Shown piece after piece: positions 34,001 through 44,825 of a stretch of 64,000 bases of DNA. The position numbers were made by a program, and so were the translations under genes. Each line of letters starts with the position of its first letter. The stretch's first letter is position 1. The notes below the pieces were generated by a model. The model was not told where the DNA came from. It ran no database searches and saw nothing but the letters and a program-made list of their open reading frames with translations. Origin of the DNA: Luscinia megarhynchos (taxonomy: Eukaryota > Chordata > Aves > Passeriformes > Turdidae); contig JAPFBE010000081.1 in the NCBI GenBank assembly GCA_034336665.1, positions 107,622 through 171,621 on the forward strand, given 5' to 3'.

Positions 34001-37000
34001 TTTGGGGGATTTTTTGTGATTTTTTAGGGATTTTTAGGGAATTCTTGACAGAATTTCAGAGAATTTTTTGGGGATCTATTGGGAATTTTGGAGGATTTTG
34101 ATGGAATTTTTGGGGGGATTTTTGGGGATTTCAGGAAATTTTTTAGGGATTTTTAGGGAATTTTTGGTGGAATTTTAGGGAATTTTTTGGGAATTCTTGG
34201 CCATTTTTTAGAAAATTTATTGGGAATTATGGGAAGATTTTCGGAGATTTTTGGGCATTTTTTAGGGAATTTTTGGGAATATTTTGGGGAACTTCTGGGA
34301 ATTTTTTTTTTACAGTTTTAGGGACTTTATGAGGATATTTCAGGGAGTTTTAGGAAATTTTGGGGGGAATTTGGGGATTTTTTGGAGATTTCTTGGGAAT
34401 TTTTGGGGGATTTTTGGGGATTTTTTGGGGAATTTTTGATGATTTTTTGGAAATTTTGGGGAAAATTTTTTTGGGGATTTATTCGAAATTTTGGGGGGAT
34501 TTCTGGGGAATTTTTTTGGGATTTGACAAAAATATTGGGAATTTTTTTGGAATTTTTTGGAAAATTTGAAGGATTTTTAATGGATTTATTGGGGATTTTT
34601 GAAGAATTTTTTAGGGATTTTTTTGAGATTTATTGGGAATTGAGGGAGAACTTTCTAGAAATTATTGAAAAAGTTTTGGGAGAATTTTTGGGAAATTTGG
34701 GAAATTTTTGTGAAATTTTGGGGATTTTGTGAGGAAATATTTTAGGGAATTTTTTGGGGAATTTTTGGGATTTTTTTTTAATTTGGGGCAAAATTTTGGG
34801 GAAGTTTTTGGGAATTATTTGGGATTTTTGGCAAAATTTTTGCGATTTTTTTTGGAATTTGGGGGGAATTTTGGGGGACTTTCTGGGGAAAATTTTGGGG
34901 AAGTTTTTGGGAATTTTTGGGATATTTTTCGGAATTATTTGGGAATGGCAGCGGGGGCAGGGAGCTCATCCTGGTCATGGTCTCCATCAGCTCCCGCAAA
35001 TCCGGCTGGATCTGGCAATCCCCAAAAAATTTGGGGAATTTTGGGGAAATTTTGGAAAAATTTTGGAAAATTTGGGGGATTTTGGGCGGAATCTGGGGAT
35101 TTTTGGGGATTTTTGGGGGATTTTTGGAGGATTTTTGGGGGATTTTTGATGATTTCTTGGAAATTTTGGGGAAAATTTTTTAGGGATTTATTGGCAATTT
35201 TGGGGGGATTTCTGGGGAATTTTGGAAATATTTTGGAATTTTTTGGGAAATTTTTTGGGAAATTTTTTATAATTTTAGGGAATTTTTGGATAATTTTTGG
35301 GAATTTTTTGGGAATTTATGCCAGAATTTTGGGGAGTTTTAGGGAATTTTTGGAGGAATTTTTGGGGATTATTTTTTTGGAAATTTTTGGGAGAATTTTA
35401 AGAAATTTTTGGGAATTTTGGGGGAATTTTTTCGGGAAATTTGGGAATTTTTGGGGATTTTTTTGGGAATTATTTGAGAATTTTTGGCAGAATTTTGGGA
35501 AATTTTTTTTAAAGAAATTTTTTGGAATTTTTAGGGAGTTTTTGCCAGAATTTTGGGGAATTTCAGGGAATTTTTGGGGATTTTTTTTGGGAAATTTTTG
35601 GGAGAATTTTAGGAAATTTTTGGGGATTTTGGGGGAATTTTAGGGAATTTTGGGGGGATTTTTTGGGGAATTTTTGGCAGAATTTTAGGGAATTATTAGA
35701 AGAATTTACAGGGATTTTTTTGGATTTTTTTTTTAATTTGTGGGAGATCTTTTAGAGATTTTTTGGGAATTTTTTGGAAATTTTTGAGAAGTATTTTCGA
35801 TATTAAGGAACTTTTTGGAATATTTCAGGAATTTTGTGGAAATTTTTGGGAAAATTTTGGGGGGAATTTCGGGATTTTTTGGGGATTTCCCGGGAATTAT
35901 TGGGGGATTTTTGGGGATTTTTTGGAAATTTTGGGGAAATTTTAGGAAATTTGGGAAATTTTAGGGGACTGGGATTGGAGAATTTTGGGTATTTTGGGAA
36001 TGGAATTGGGAAATTTTGGGATTTTTTGGGACTGGAATTGGGAGATTTTTGGGAATTTTTGGGAAATGAATTGAAATTTTGGGAATTTTGGGACTGGAAT
36101 TGGGAAATTTTGGGGATTTTTGGGACTGGAATTTGGGGCTTTTTTTGGGAATTTTTGGGATTTTTTTGGGGACTTGAATTGTGGAATTTTTGGGATTTTT
36201 TGGGACTGGAATTTGGGGAAATTTTTGGGGATTTTTGGGACTAGATTGGGGAAAATTTGGGGAATTTTTGGGACTAGATTGGGGGAAATTTGGGGAATTT
36301 TTGGGACTAGAATTGGGAATTTTGGGTATTTTTTTGGGACTGGGATTGGAGAATTTTGGGGAATTTTTAGGGACAGGAATTTGGGATTTTGATGAATTTT
36401 GGGACTGGAATTTGGGAAATTTTGGGGATTTTTGGGACTGGAATTGGGGCTTTTTTTGGGAATTTTTGGGATTTTTTGGGACTAGAATTGGAGAATTTTG
36501 GGGATTTTCGGGAATTGAATTTGGAATTTTTGGATTTTTAGGACTAGAATTGGGAATTTTGGGGATTTTTAGGACTGGAATTGGGAATTTTGGGAATTTT
36601 TTTGGCGACAGGAATTTGGGATTTTGATGAATTTTGGGACTGGAATTTGGGGAATTTTGGGGGATTTTTTTGGGAATGGATTTTGGGAATTTTTGGGGGA
36701 AAATTTTGGGAATTTTGGGAATCCTCACCTCGTCCATGGCACGGATCTCCAGGCGCAGTTTGTCCATGACTGTGATGAAAAGCTGCCAAAATTCCAAAGG
36801 AAATTTGGAAATTTGGGATCAATCCCATCCCAAATTCCCCCAAAATCCCTCCCCAAAAATTCCCCCCTAAATTCTGCAAAAAAATAAAAAAAATCCAACC
36901 CAAAAATCCCGAAAAATAAAAGAAAAATCCCTAAAATCCACCCTCAGAAATTCTCTAAAAAACTCAAAATATTCACCAAAAAAAATCACAAAAAATTCTC

Positions 37001-40000
37001 CAAAAATCTCAAAACAATTCTCAAAAAAACTACCAAAAAATCCTCCTAGAATTAGCAAAAAAGCCCCAAAAATTTCCAAAAAACTGCCAAAATAAATCCT
37101 CCCAAAAAATTCTCCCAAAAATCCCCGAAAATGCTCCAAAAAGTCCCAAAATCCCCAAAAAATGCTCAAAAAATTCATAAATATTATCCAAAAAAACCTA
37201 ATTACAAAAAAACCCCAAGAAATCTTCAAAAAAAAAAAGTGTCCCAAAAAGATCCTTACAAGTCCCAAAAAAAACCCCCAAAATGCCCCAAAAATCGCAA
37301 AAACACAAAAAAATTCCCCTAAAAATTAAAAAATACCCCAAAAATTCCCCTCAAAAATTCTTTTAAAAACCCCCAAAAATTCAAAAAACATCTCAAAAAA
37401 TAACCAAAAAATATCCAAACCCCCCCATAATTCCCTAAAATTCTCTAAAAATCCCACAAAAATTCCAAAAAAATCCCAAAAAATTAAAAAAAAAATAATG
37501 AAAAAATGACAGAGAAAGTCCCTAAAAATCCCTCCAAAATTTTCAAAATTTTTGAAAAAAAATCCCAACAATCAGCAAAAAAAATCCAAAATAACCACCA
37601 TAAAAATTACCAAAAATCACCAAAATTTCCTAAAGGAAAAAACCACCAAAAATACCCAAAAGTTCTGAAAAAATCAGCAAAAAACAAAAAAATCCCTAAA
37701 AATTCTCAAAAAACACCAAAAAAAATTTCCAAAAAATCCCCAAAATCCTAAAAAATTCTCAAAAAATAGTCTCCAAAAATTCTCAAAAAATAATCATTAA
37801 AAATTCCCTAAAATTCATTAAAATTCCCAAAAAAGTCACCAAAAAATCCTAAAATTCCCCTCGAAAATGTCCAAAAAATCACCAAAAACATCCAAAAAAT
37901 TCCCAAAAAACTCCCAAAAAGTCCCAAAAAAATCCCCCAAAAAATCCCAAAAAATCTTTAAAAATCCTCAAAAAATTTTCAAAAAATCATGAAAAAAATC
38001 CCCAAAAATCAGAAAAAAATTCTCAAAACAAATCACAAAAAAATCCCCAAAAAAATCCCCAAGAAACCCTCAAAAATTCCCAAAAAATCCCCCAAAAAAT
38101 CCAAAAAACCCCTAAAAATCACCAAAAATCCCCCCAAAAATCCGAAAAAATTCTGAGAAAATCACCAAAAAAATCACCAAAAAAAACCTGAAAAATTAAA
38201 AAAAAACCTCAAAAAATCCAAAAAATTCTGAAGAATTCGCTTAAAATCCCCAAAAAATCACCAAAAAAACCCCCAAAAAGTTCAAAAAAATTCACAGAAA
38301 ATCACCAAAAAGTCACCAAAAAATGCCTGAAAAATCTCGAAAAAATTCCCAAAAAAATCCAAAAAAATTCCTAAAAATCCCCCAATTCCCAAACTTTCCC
38401 AGAATTCCCAGAATTCCCAAATAATTCCCATTAATTCGTTTTTTTCCGTACGGAGACGATGTCGACAATGCAGCGGTTCAGGTTCCCTTTGTCCCCCAAA
38501 AAATCATGAGAAAATAAACAAAAAATTCCCTAAAAATCCCAAAAAACCCTCAAAAATAATCCAAAAAATTGTCAAAAAATTCTAAAAAAATCAGCAAAAA
38601 ACCCCTCAAAAAATCACAAATAAATTTCCCAAAAGCCACCAAAAAATGCCAAAAAAACCCCCAAAATTTCTGAAAAAATCACTTGAAATTGCCAGAAAAA
38701 AACCCCAAAAATCCCCTATAAATTCTCAAAAAACACCAAAAAAATCCCAAAAACTGTCAAAAAATCCGCAACAAATTCCCAAAAATCCTAAAAAATTCTC
38801 AAAAAATTATCTCCAAAAATTCTCAAAAAAAATCATTAAAAATTTCCTAAAATTCATTAAAATTCCCAAAAAGAATCACCAAAAAATCCTAAAAATGCCC
38901 TCGAAAACGTCCAAAAAATCAAAAAAACACCCAAAAAAATCCCAAAAAATCCCAAAAAAATCCCCCAAAAAATCTGAAAAAATCTTTATAAAAATCCTCA
39001 AAAATTTTTCAAAAAATCATGAAAAAAATCCCCAAAAATCAGAAAAAAATCTCAAAAAATCACCCAAAAATCCCCAAAAAAATCCCCAAAAACCCTTCAA
39101 AAATTCCCTTAAAATCACCAAAAAATCACCAAAAAATGCCTGAAAAATCTCGAAAAAGTTCCCCAAAAAATCCAAAAAAATTCCTAAAAATCCCCCAATC
39201 CCCAAACTTTCCCAGAATTCCCAGAATTCCCAACTATTTCCCATTAATTCGTTTTTTTCCGTACAGAGACGATGTCGACAATGCAGCGGTTCAGGTTCCC
39301 TTTGTCCCCCAAAAAATCATGAGAAAATAAACAAAAAATTCCCTAAAAATCCCAAAAAACCCTCAAAAATAATCCAAAAAATTGTCAAAAAAATCTAAAA
39401 AATCAGCAAAAAAACCCTCAAAGAATCCCAAAATATCAAGAAAAAAATTCCCCAAAAGCCACCAAAAAATGCCCAAAAATTCTGAAAAAATCACCTGAAA
39501 TTGCCAAAAAAAAATCCCCCAAAATCCCCTATAAATTCTCAAAAAACACCAAAAAAATCCCAAAAACTGTCAAAAAATTAGCAACAAATTCCCAAAAATC
39601 CTCAAAGATTCTCAAAAAAATCCCCCAAAATTCTCAAAAATAATCATTAAAAATTCCCTAAAATTCATTTAAAATTCCCTAAAAATCACAAAGAAATCAC
39701 CAAAAAATCCTGAATTTCCCTCGAAAATGTCAAAAAAATATCACAAAAAATTACCAAAAATCCCCAAAAAATCACCAAAAAAACCCCCAAAAGTCCAAAA
39801 AAATTCACAGAAAATCACCAAAAAATCACCAAAAAATGCCTGAAAAATCTCGAAAAAATTCCCAAAAAAATAAAAAAAAAAAATCCTAAAAATCTTCCAA
39901 TTCCCAAACATTCCCAGAATTCCCAAATAATTCCCATTAATTTGGTTTTTCCGTACGGAGACGATGTCGGCGATGCAGCGGTTCAGGTTCCCTTTGTCGT

Positions 40001-43000
40001 CCTTGATAGTGATGGGTCGATCCTCACGGATCCTCTCCATGGCCAGGGGACAATCCAGCTGAAAATACCCAAAATTTGGGATTTAAAAATCCCAAAATTC
40101 CCAATTTCAGGGGCAAAAATCTCGGGAATTTCAGCAAAAAAATCCCGGCAGAAATCGCCAAAAAAATCCCCCAAAATTCTCATTTTATCCCCAAAATTCC
40201 CAATCCCAGAATTCCCAAATTCTTCAAAATTCCCCAAATTTCTCATTCCCAGAATTCCCAATCCCACAATTCCCAAATTACTCAAAATTCCCAAATTTTC
40301 AGTCCCAGAATTCCCAATCCCAAAAGTCCCAAAATCCCAAAATTCCCAAAATTCCCAAATACCAAAATTCCCAACATTCCTGGAATTCCAAAAATTCCCC
40401 AAATTCCCAAATTTCCAAAATTTCTCAAATTTCCCAAAATTCTCAGAATTTCAGCAAAACATTCTGGATAAAAATTTGCCAAAAATATCCCCAAAAATTC
40501 CCATTTTATCCCCAAAATTCCCAATCCCAGAATTCCCAAATTCCTCAACATTCCCAAATTTCTCATTTCCAGAATTCCCAAAATCCCAAAATTCCCCAAA
40601 TTCCCAGAATTTACAAATTTCTCAAAATCCCCCAATTTCCCAAATTTCCCAAAATTTGGGATTTAAAATCCCAAAATTCCATCCAGATTTCCCAAAATTC
40701 TGAAAATTCCTGGAATCACAAATCCGGCAACTTCCAACCCCAAATCCTCCAAAATTCCACCAGAATTCGCCCCAAATTTTGCCCCAAATCCTCCAAATTT
40801 TCCCCTAATTCCCAATCCCTGAATCCCAAATTTCCAATTTCCACCCAAAATTCCCAAATTTCCCAATCCCAAATCCCCCAAACTTCACCCCAAAATCCCA
40901 GAAATTCCATCTAAGCCATCACACAAATCAGCCAAGTTCAACTACGTCCAAAATTCCACCCTAGAGTTCCCCAGGAATTTCACCCAAAGATCCGTTCACT
41001 CAGATCCGTTTCCAGTCCCGGGATCCCCAAGGGTTCTCCAGAAAGGGTCCCGTCCTGGTTTCCCACCGGAGGTTTCGGCGACTCGTCGATCGCGGCTGAT
41101 CTCAAGCCCCCTGCACACACCTGCTTCCCAAGATCTCCAGATCCCCAGGTCCAGCCAAAGGGATTCCACCTAGAAATCCCCCAGGTTGGGAACCATTGCA
41201 GGTCGATCTCTGGATAATCAGGATTTCCCCAGTCCCATTCCCAGGTTACTTTCCAGATCCCAAAGTCCAGGATTCACACCTGAGAATCCCAAAGGAGTTC
41301 CCCATCCTCAGGGATCACCAGAATCCACCTGCTTCTTGCCCAGATTCCACCTAAAGTCGTTCCCCAGATTTGAGCCCAAAGAAATCACGAGTTCACCCCA
41401 AAGATCTGGGGTTTCCAGTCAGGATCCCAGGAGTTCTCCAGGGGTTTCTCAGAGATTCTGATTCACCCGAAATTTCTGTGGGACTTTGATGGATCGGATG
41501 TGATCTCTGCGTGCCTGTTTCCACAGATCAGATCCCCAGGTTCCAGCTAGGAAGTTCACCTAAGATCCCCAGGTTTGGACCGGTGCAGGTTCTGATCTTG
41601 GTGGGATATCAGGTTCCAGGTTCACGGTTCCGTTCTGATCCCAGATCTAGGTTCACCCCAAAGATCCCCAAAGGTTCTGATCTGGCTGAAATCACCAGAT
41701 CATTCCGGAAATCTGACCCCAGGTTCTGAGGTGCCAAAGGAATCGAGGTTGGGTCCAGGTGCCGGTTTCACTTGGGGTCCCCGTCCTGGATCCGAGGATT
41801 TTATGAGTTCACTTTAAAGGTTCAGGTTTTCAGATCCCAAGATCCCCAGTTTCACTTCCCAAGAGTCCCAAGGTTCTGCGTCTCATGTCCTGCCAAGATC
41901 CATTGGAGTTCACTTGAGATCCGTCAAGGTTAGCTCAAAAGATCCCGCAGGTGCGGTCCCAAGGTGCCAGTTTCAGCCGGAGTTCCCCAGTCCTGGATCC
42001 CAGGAGTTTCCCAGAGGTTCACAGGGAGTTCAGGTTTCGATCCCCGATCAGAGTTTCACTTCAAAGATCCCAAAGGATTCTGCAGTCTGAGCCATCCTGG
42101 AGTCCAAATGGCTTCCAGGCTCAGAGTTCACCTGAGGTTCTAGGTTGCAAAGATCCTAGGTTGCCGCAAAGATCATGAGTTTTCCCGATCCCGGAATCCC
42201 CAAAGGGATTCTCAGGAGATTTCCCCAGGAGTTCTCGGATTCCATCCGAGTTTCGAGGCCAGGACTCATCAGATGGATGTGATCAGGCTCTGCATTCTAT
42301 AGCTACAAGGTCCAGGTCCAGGTTCCATTGAGTTCACCCCAAAGGAATCCCAAAGGGATTCGGCCAAGATCCCCAGTTCCCAGTCTCTGGGTTCAGGTTG
42401 CATGGTTCACCCCAAGGAATCCAGATTTCGATCCCAAATCGTTGGAGATTTCGGCCCAAGATCCCAGGGATCGATCCCAGATCTGGCGATCACCCAAAGA
42501 TCCCAAAGAGTTCCCCATCTAGGGCATCACTGGAATCCATCGACTTCCAGCTCAAAGTGCATCTAGAGATTCCCCAAATTTCACCCAAAATCCCCCAAAT
42601 TTTGCCCAAAATCTCTTAAATTTCCACTCCCAGAATCCCAAAATTCTCAAAATTTCCCAAAATTCCTGAATTCCCACCCGAAATTTCCGGCAGAACTCAT
42701 CGATGGACGCGATCTCTGCCCCCTGCACCTGCTTGAGCGCCGCCTTGAACTGCACCAGGAGCCTCGAGCAGGCGGCCGTGTACCTGAAAATTCCCAGGAA
42801 TTTTCTGGAACTTTTCCGGAATTTTCCGGGAATTTTTTTGGTATTCCCGATTTTTCGGGGCCTGAAGGATTTTTTGGGAATTTTTGGGAATTTTTGGGGC
42901 ACTCACTCGTTGGGGGAGACGCAATCTTTGATGTAAGCTTTCTCCAGAGCCTGGAGGGTTTTCACCACGGCAAAGAGCTCGGCCATGTTGTCGTACCTGG

Positions 43001-44825
43001 GGGGAACTGGGATGAACTGGGATGGACTGGGTGGGGTTAATGGGAGACTGGGGTTGACTGGGATGGGATTGGGATGGATTGGGATTAACTGGGATGGGAT
43101 TGGGAGGCACTGGGATGGACTGGAATGAGATAATGGGATACTGGGATTGACTGGGAGGGGATTGGGATGGACCGGGATGCACTGGGATGGGACTGGGATG
43201 GACTGGGAGGGGTTAATGGGCTATTGGGAGGGATTTGGGATTAACTGGGATGAGATTGGGAAGGACTGGGATGGACTGGGAGGGGTTAATGGGAAAGTGG
43301 GATTGATTGGGATTAACTGGGATGGAATTGGGATGGACTGGGAGAGACTGAGATGGGACTCGGATGGACTGGAATGGGATACCGGGATATACTGGGAGGG
43401 ACTGGGAGGGGTTAATTGGAGACTGGGATGGACTGGGATGGGATTGGGAGGGACTGGGATGGACTGGGAGAGGATTAGGATATACTGGGACATACTGGGA
43501 TTAACTGGGAGGGGATAATGGGAGACTGCGATGGACTGGGAGGAGTTAATGAGAGACTGGGATGGACTGGGATCAATGGGGAGGGACTGGGATGGAATTG
43601 GCAGGGGATAATGGGATACTGGGATGGGACTGGGGTGGACTGGGATGGGATTGGGAAGGAACTGGGATGGACTGGGAGGGGATTAGGGTGGACTGGGAGG
43701 GGATTGGGAGTGACTGGGAAGGTCTGGGATGGACTGGGCAGGACTGGGATGGGATTGGGGGACACTGGGGGGGACTGGGATGAGATTGGAAGGGACTGGG
43801 AAGGACTGGAATGGGATAATGGGAGACTGGGATTAACTGGGCTGGAACTGGGATGGACTGGGATGACATTGGGAGTGACTGGAATGGGATACTGGAAAGG
43901 ACTGGGAGAGGATAATGGGGTATTGGGAGGGACTGGGATTAACTGGGATGAGATTGGGAGGGACTGGGATGGACTAGGAGGGACTGGGAGAGACTGGGAA
44001 GGGATTAGGATGAACTGGGATATACTGGGAGGGACTGGGAGGGGTTAACCGGGAGAGTGGGATTGACTGGGATTAACTGGGATGGAATTGGGATGGACTG
44101 GCAGGGACTGGGATGGACTGGGATAGGATTGGGATAGACTGGGATTAACTGGGATCGGATTCAGATAGACTGGGAGGGACTGGGATGAACTGGGACAAAC
44201 TGGGATTAAACCCCAAACTCCTCCATCCCCATCCCACAATTCCCCAAAATTCCCAAAATTCCCCACAATTCCCCAAAATTCCCCAAAATTCCCTCACTCA
44301 CTTCTCCCGTTCCCGGGCGTTCTTGTAGAGCTTCACCTCCTGTGGGAAGAACAGAGACAAAATTCCCAAAAATTCCCCAAAAAATTCCCAAAATTTCCAA
44401 ATTCCCAAATTCCCAGTTATTCCAAGGGTCATTTTCGGACATTTCCGGCTACTTCCGGATATCTTCGGCCATTTCCGGAAACCTTCGGCCATTTCCGGAA
44501 ACCTTCGGCTAGGTCGGGATCTCTTCGGCTACTTCCGGACATCTTCGGCAATTTCCGGCTATCCCCGGACCTTCCCAGCGATTTTCGGACATTTCCGGAT
44601 TTTCCCGGTCATTTCCCGATATTTCCGGACTTTCCCGACTATTTCCGAACATTCCCGACCCGCACTCACCTCATAAAGCTCCGGTTTATTCCCGGGCGCT
44701 GCCGTGGGAGGAAGGAAAGGGTTAAAAAACGATGGCAACACCGGCAATACCGCGATTATCCCGACGATCCCATCCCGACAATTCTCACCGCCCATCCCGG
44801 CCGGGCCGGCGATGCCGTGGAACAT
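30967..44825 (-). CDS. VPS28: VPS28, ESCRT-I subunit, nine coding exons, 221 residues
   Basis: VPS28 is the ESCRT-I subunit that packs against TSG101 and VPS37 through its N-terminal helical hairpin. Its C-terminal four-helix bundle binds ESCRT-II (VPS36). The complex sorts ubiquitinated cargo at endosomes and acts in cytokinesis. Exons in transcript order: 44825-44789, 44698-44670, 44339-44302, 42996-42907, 42783-42678, 40058-39957, 36782-36729, 32379-32288, 31084-30967. The lengths sum to 666 nt, exactly 221 codons plus stop, the human length, and every junction has a matching phase and GT/AG. Landmarks: [145 protein letters not shown]. Exons are extremely conserved while the introns are arrays. 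The gene is clearly functional. Confidence 0.97.
31085..32287. repeat. VPS28 intron 8, A/C-rich array on +
   Basis: CCCCAAAATTCCCAAAAATT units carry repeated sub-blocks with TTTCCCTCCCAAnCCnTCAAATTTCACTCC (near 31680, 31880 and 32205). Apart from the exon 9 edge copy nothing else is seen. Confidence 0.88.
31221..31256 (-). pseudogene. Partial copy of VPS28 exon 9 (5' edge)
   Basis: On the - strand the acceptor CTCAG is followed by a diverged copy of the first 36 or so bases of exon 9 (GCTCCAAACCCCGAGCGCGACG). It lies in intron 8, about 170 bp upstream of the real exon in the transcript. Confidence 0.85.
32288..32379 (-). CDS. VPS28: VPS28 exon 8
   Basis: The acceptor is TTTTCAG|ATC and the donor CAGTG|GTGAGA. 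The exon reads [20 protein letters not shown] and [10 protein letters not shown], ending in phase 2 (residues 153-182 plus two bases of Trp183). The C-terminal domain continues here. Two 5'-edge copies lie in the preceding intron. Confidence 0.96.
33818..33877 (-). pseudogene. Copy of VPS28 exon 8 5' edge (1)
   Basis: About 60 bases match the start of exon 8 ([19 protein letters not shown]) together with a CCAG acceptor. It breaks off where GGGGGCAGC replaces the exon continuation. There is no donor. Confidence 0.93.
34951..35011 (-). pseudogene. Copy of VPS28 exon 8 5' edge (2)
   Basis: Same fragment as 33818-33877, displaced by about 1133 bp, with the same GGGAATGGCAGC flank. The two belong to a large tandem duplication. 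Confidence 0.93.
36729..36782 (-). CDS. VPS28: VPS28 exon 7 (54 nt)
   Basis: The acceptor is TTGGCAG|CTT and the donor GACGAG|GTGAGG. The exon reads [18 protein letters not shown], residues 135-152, exactly 18 codons in phase 0. It is flanked by a G/T-rich array on the left and an A/C-rich array on the right (+ strand). Confidence 0.97.
38452..38493 (-). pseudogene. Copy of VPS28 exon 6 3' edge with GTACGG donor (1)
   Basis: About 42 bases match the end of exon 6 ([12 protein letters not shown] region) followed on the - strand by the same GTACGG donor. The upstream half of the exon is absent. Confidence 0.93.
39265..39306 (-). pseudogene. Copy of VPS28 exon 6 3' edge with donor (2)
   Basis: Same fragment as 38452-38493 with one change next to the donor. 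Both copies share the GTCGACAATG variant, so they were duplicated together after leaving the true exon (GTCGGCGATG). Confidence 0.93.
39957..40058 (-). CDS. VPS28: VPS28 exon 6
   Basis: The acceptor is TTTTCAG|CTG and the donor GTCTCC|GTACGG, an unusual but valid GT donor. The exon reads [20 protein letters not shown] then [14 protein letters not shown], 34 codons in phase 0, residues 101-134. It spans the linker between the N-terminal hairpin and the C-terminal domain. Confidence 0.97.
40059..40920. repeat. VPS28 intron 5, first part: AAAATTCCCAAATTCCC array
   Basis: CCCAGAATTCCCAAATT words include a block with TTTATCCCCAAAATTCCCAATCCCAGAATTCCC repeated near 40175 and 40505. No exon is seen. 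Confidence 0.85.
40921..42677. repeat. VPS28 intron 5, second part: degenerate GATCCC/GTTCACCC array
   Basis: About 1.6 kb of loosely repeated words such as AGATCCCCAGGTTC and GTTCACCCCAAAGATCCC, with a very high density of GATC. Unlike the other introns it is not simple sequence and the units have diverged strongly. No exon, ORF of interest or known transposon was recognised. It returns to CCCAAAATT words after 42560. Confidence 0.75.
42678..42783 (-). CDS. VPS28: VPS28 exon 5
   Basis: The acceptor is TTTTCAG|G and the donor TTTCGG|GTGGGA. The exon reads [20 protein letters not shown] then [15 protein letters not shown], residues 66-100, part of the N-terminal hairpin that packs in the ESCRT-I core. 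Confidence 0.97.
42907..42996 (-). CDS. VPS28: VPS28 exon 4
   Basis: The acceptor is CCCCCAG|G and the donor AACGA|GTGAGT. The exon reads [20 protein letters not shown] and YIKDCVSPN plus two bases of Glu65. Only 123 bp of intron separate it from exon 5, the one compact intron of normal appearance besides intron 1. Confidence 0.97.
42997..44301. repeat. VPS28 intron 3: ACTGGGATGGACTGGGAGGG array
   Basis: ACTGGGATGGACTGGGAGGGGTTAATGGG units with ATTGGGATTAACTGGG variants fill 1.2 kb, G-rich on + and C-rich in the transcript. The last 90 bases before exon 3 are CCCCAAAATTCC words. Confidence 0.92.
44302..44339 (-). CDS. VPS28: VPS28 exon 3
   Basis: The acceptor is CCCACAG|GAG and the donor GAGAA|GTGAGT. 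The exon reads [13 protein letters not shown], residues 23-35, ending two bases into Lys35. Confidence 0.97.
44340..44669. repeat. VPS28 intron 2: TTCGGCnATTTCCGGA repeats
   Basis: From about 44420 to 44660 a 16-24 bp unit TTTCCGGAAACCTTCGGCCA is repeated about ten times. On the transcript strand it reads CCGGAAATGGCCGAAG, so it carries many GGAA/CCGGAA cores of ETS-factor sites within 400 bp of the start codon. Confidence 0.85.
44670..44698 (-). CDS. VPS28: VPS28 exon 2 (29 nt)
   Basis: The acceptor is ACGGCAG|CG and the donor TATGAG|GTGAGT. The micro-exon encodes (A)PGNKPELYE, residues 13-22, joining phase 1 from exon 1 to phase 0 into exon 3. Confidence 0.95.
44789..44825 (-). CDS. VPS28: VPS28 exon 1 with start codon
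   Basis: [12 protein letters not shown] plus one base, donor GGGCG|GTGAGA. MFHGI is the conserved VPS28 N-terminus, which fixes the start. Intron 1 is only 90 bp. Confidence 0.95.

Larger units (their letters stand above)
32380..36728. repeat. VPS28 intron 7, G/T-rich array on + with a ~1.13-kb tandem duplication
   Basis: Composition switches at exon 8 to GGGGATTTTTGGGGAATTTT. A block running from about 32815 to 33950 is repeated at about 33950-35080 with only small differences, including the exon 8 edge copy. From about 35960 the array changes to GGGACTGGAATTGGGAATTTTGG units up to exon 7. Confidence 0.92.
36783..39956. repeat. VPS28 intron 6, A/C-rich array on + with ~0.7-0.8 kb duplications
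   Basis: AAAAATTCCCAAAAAATCACC units fill 3.2 kb. Two large blocks end in copies of the exon 6 3' edge (38452 and 39265), with the real exon edge at 39957. Spacings are about 813 and 692 bp. No other exon is visible. Confidence 0.92.

Noticed and set aside
40921..42560. Decayed transposable element in VPS28 intron 5
   Set aside because: No terminal repeats, target-site duplication, poly-A tail or coding remnant was recognised.
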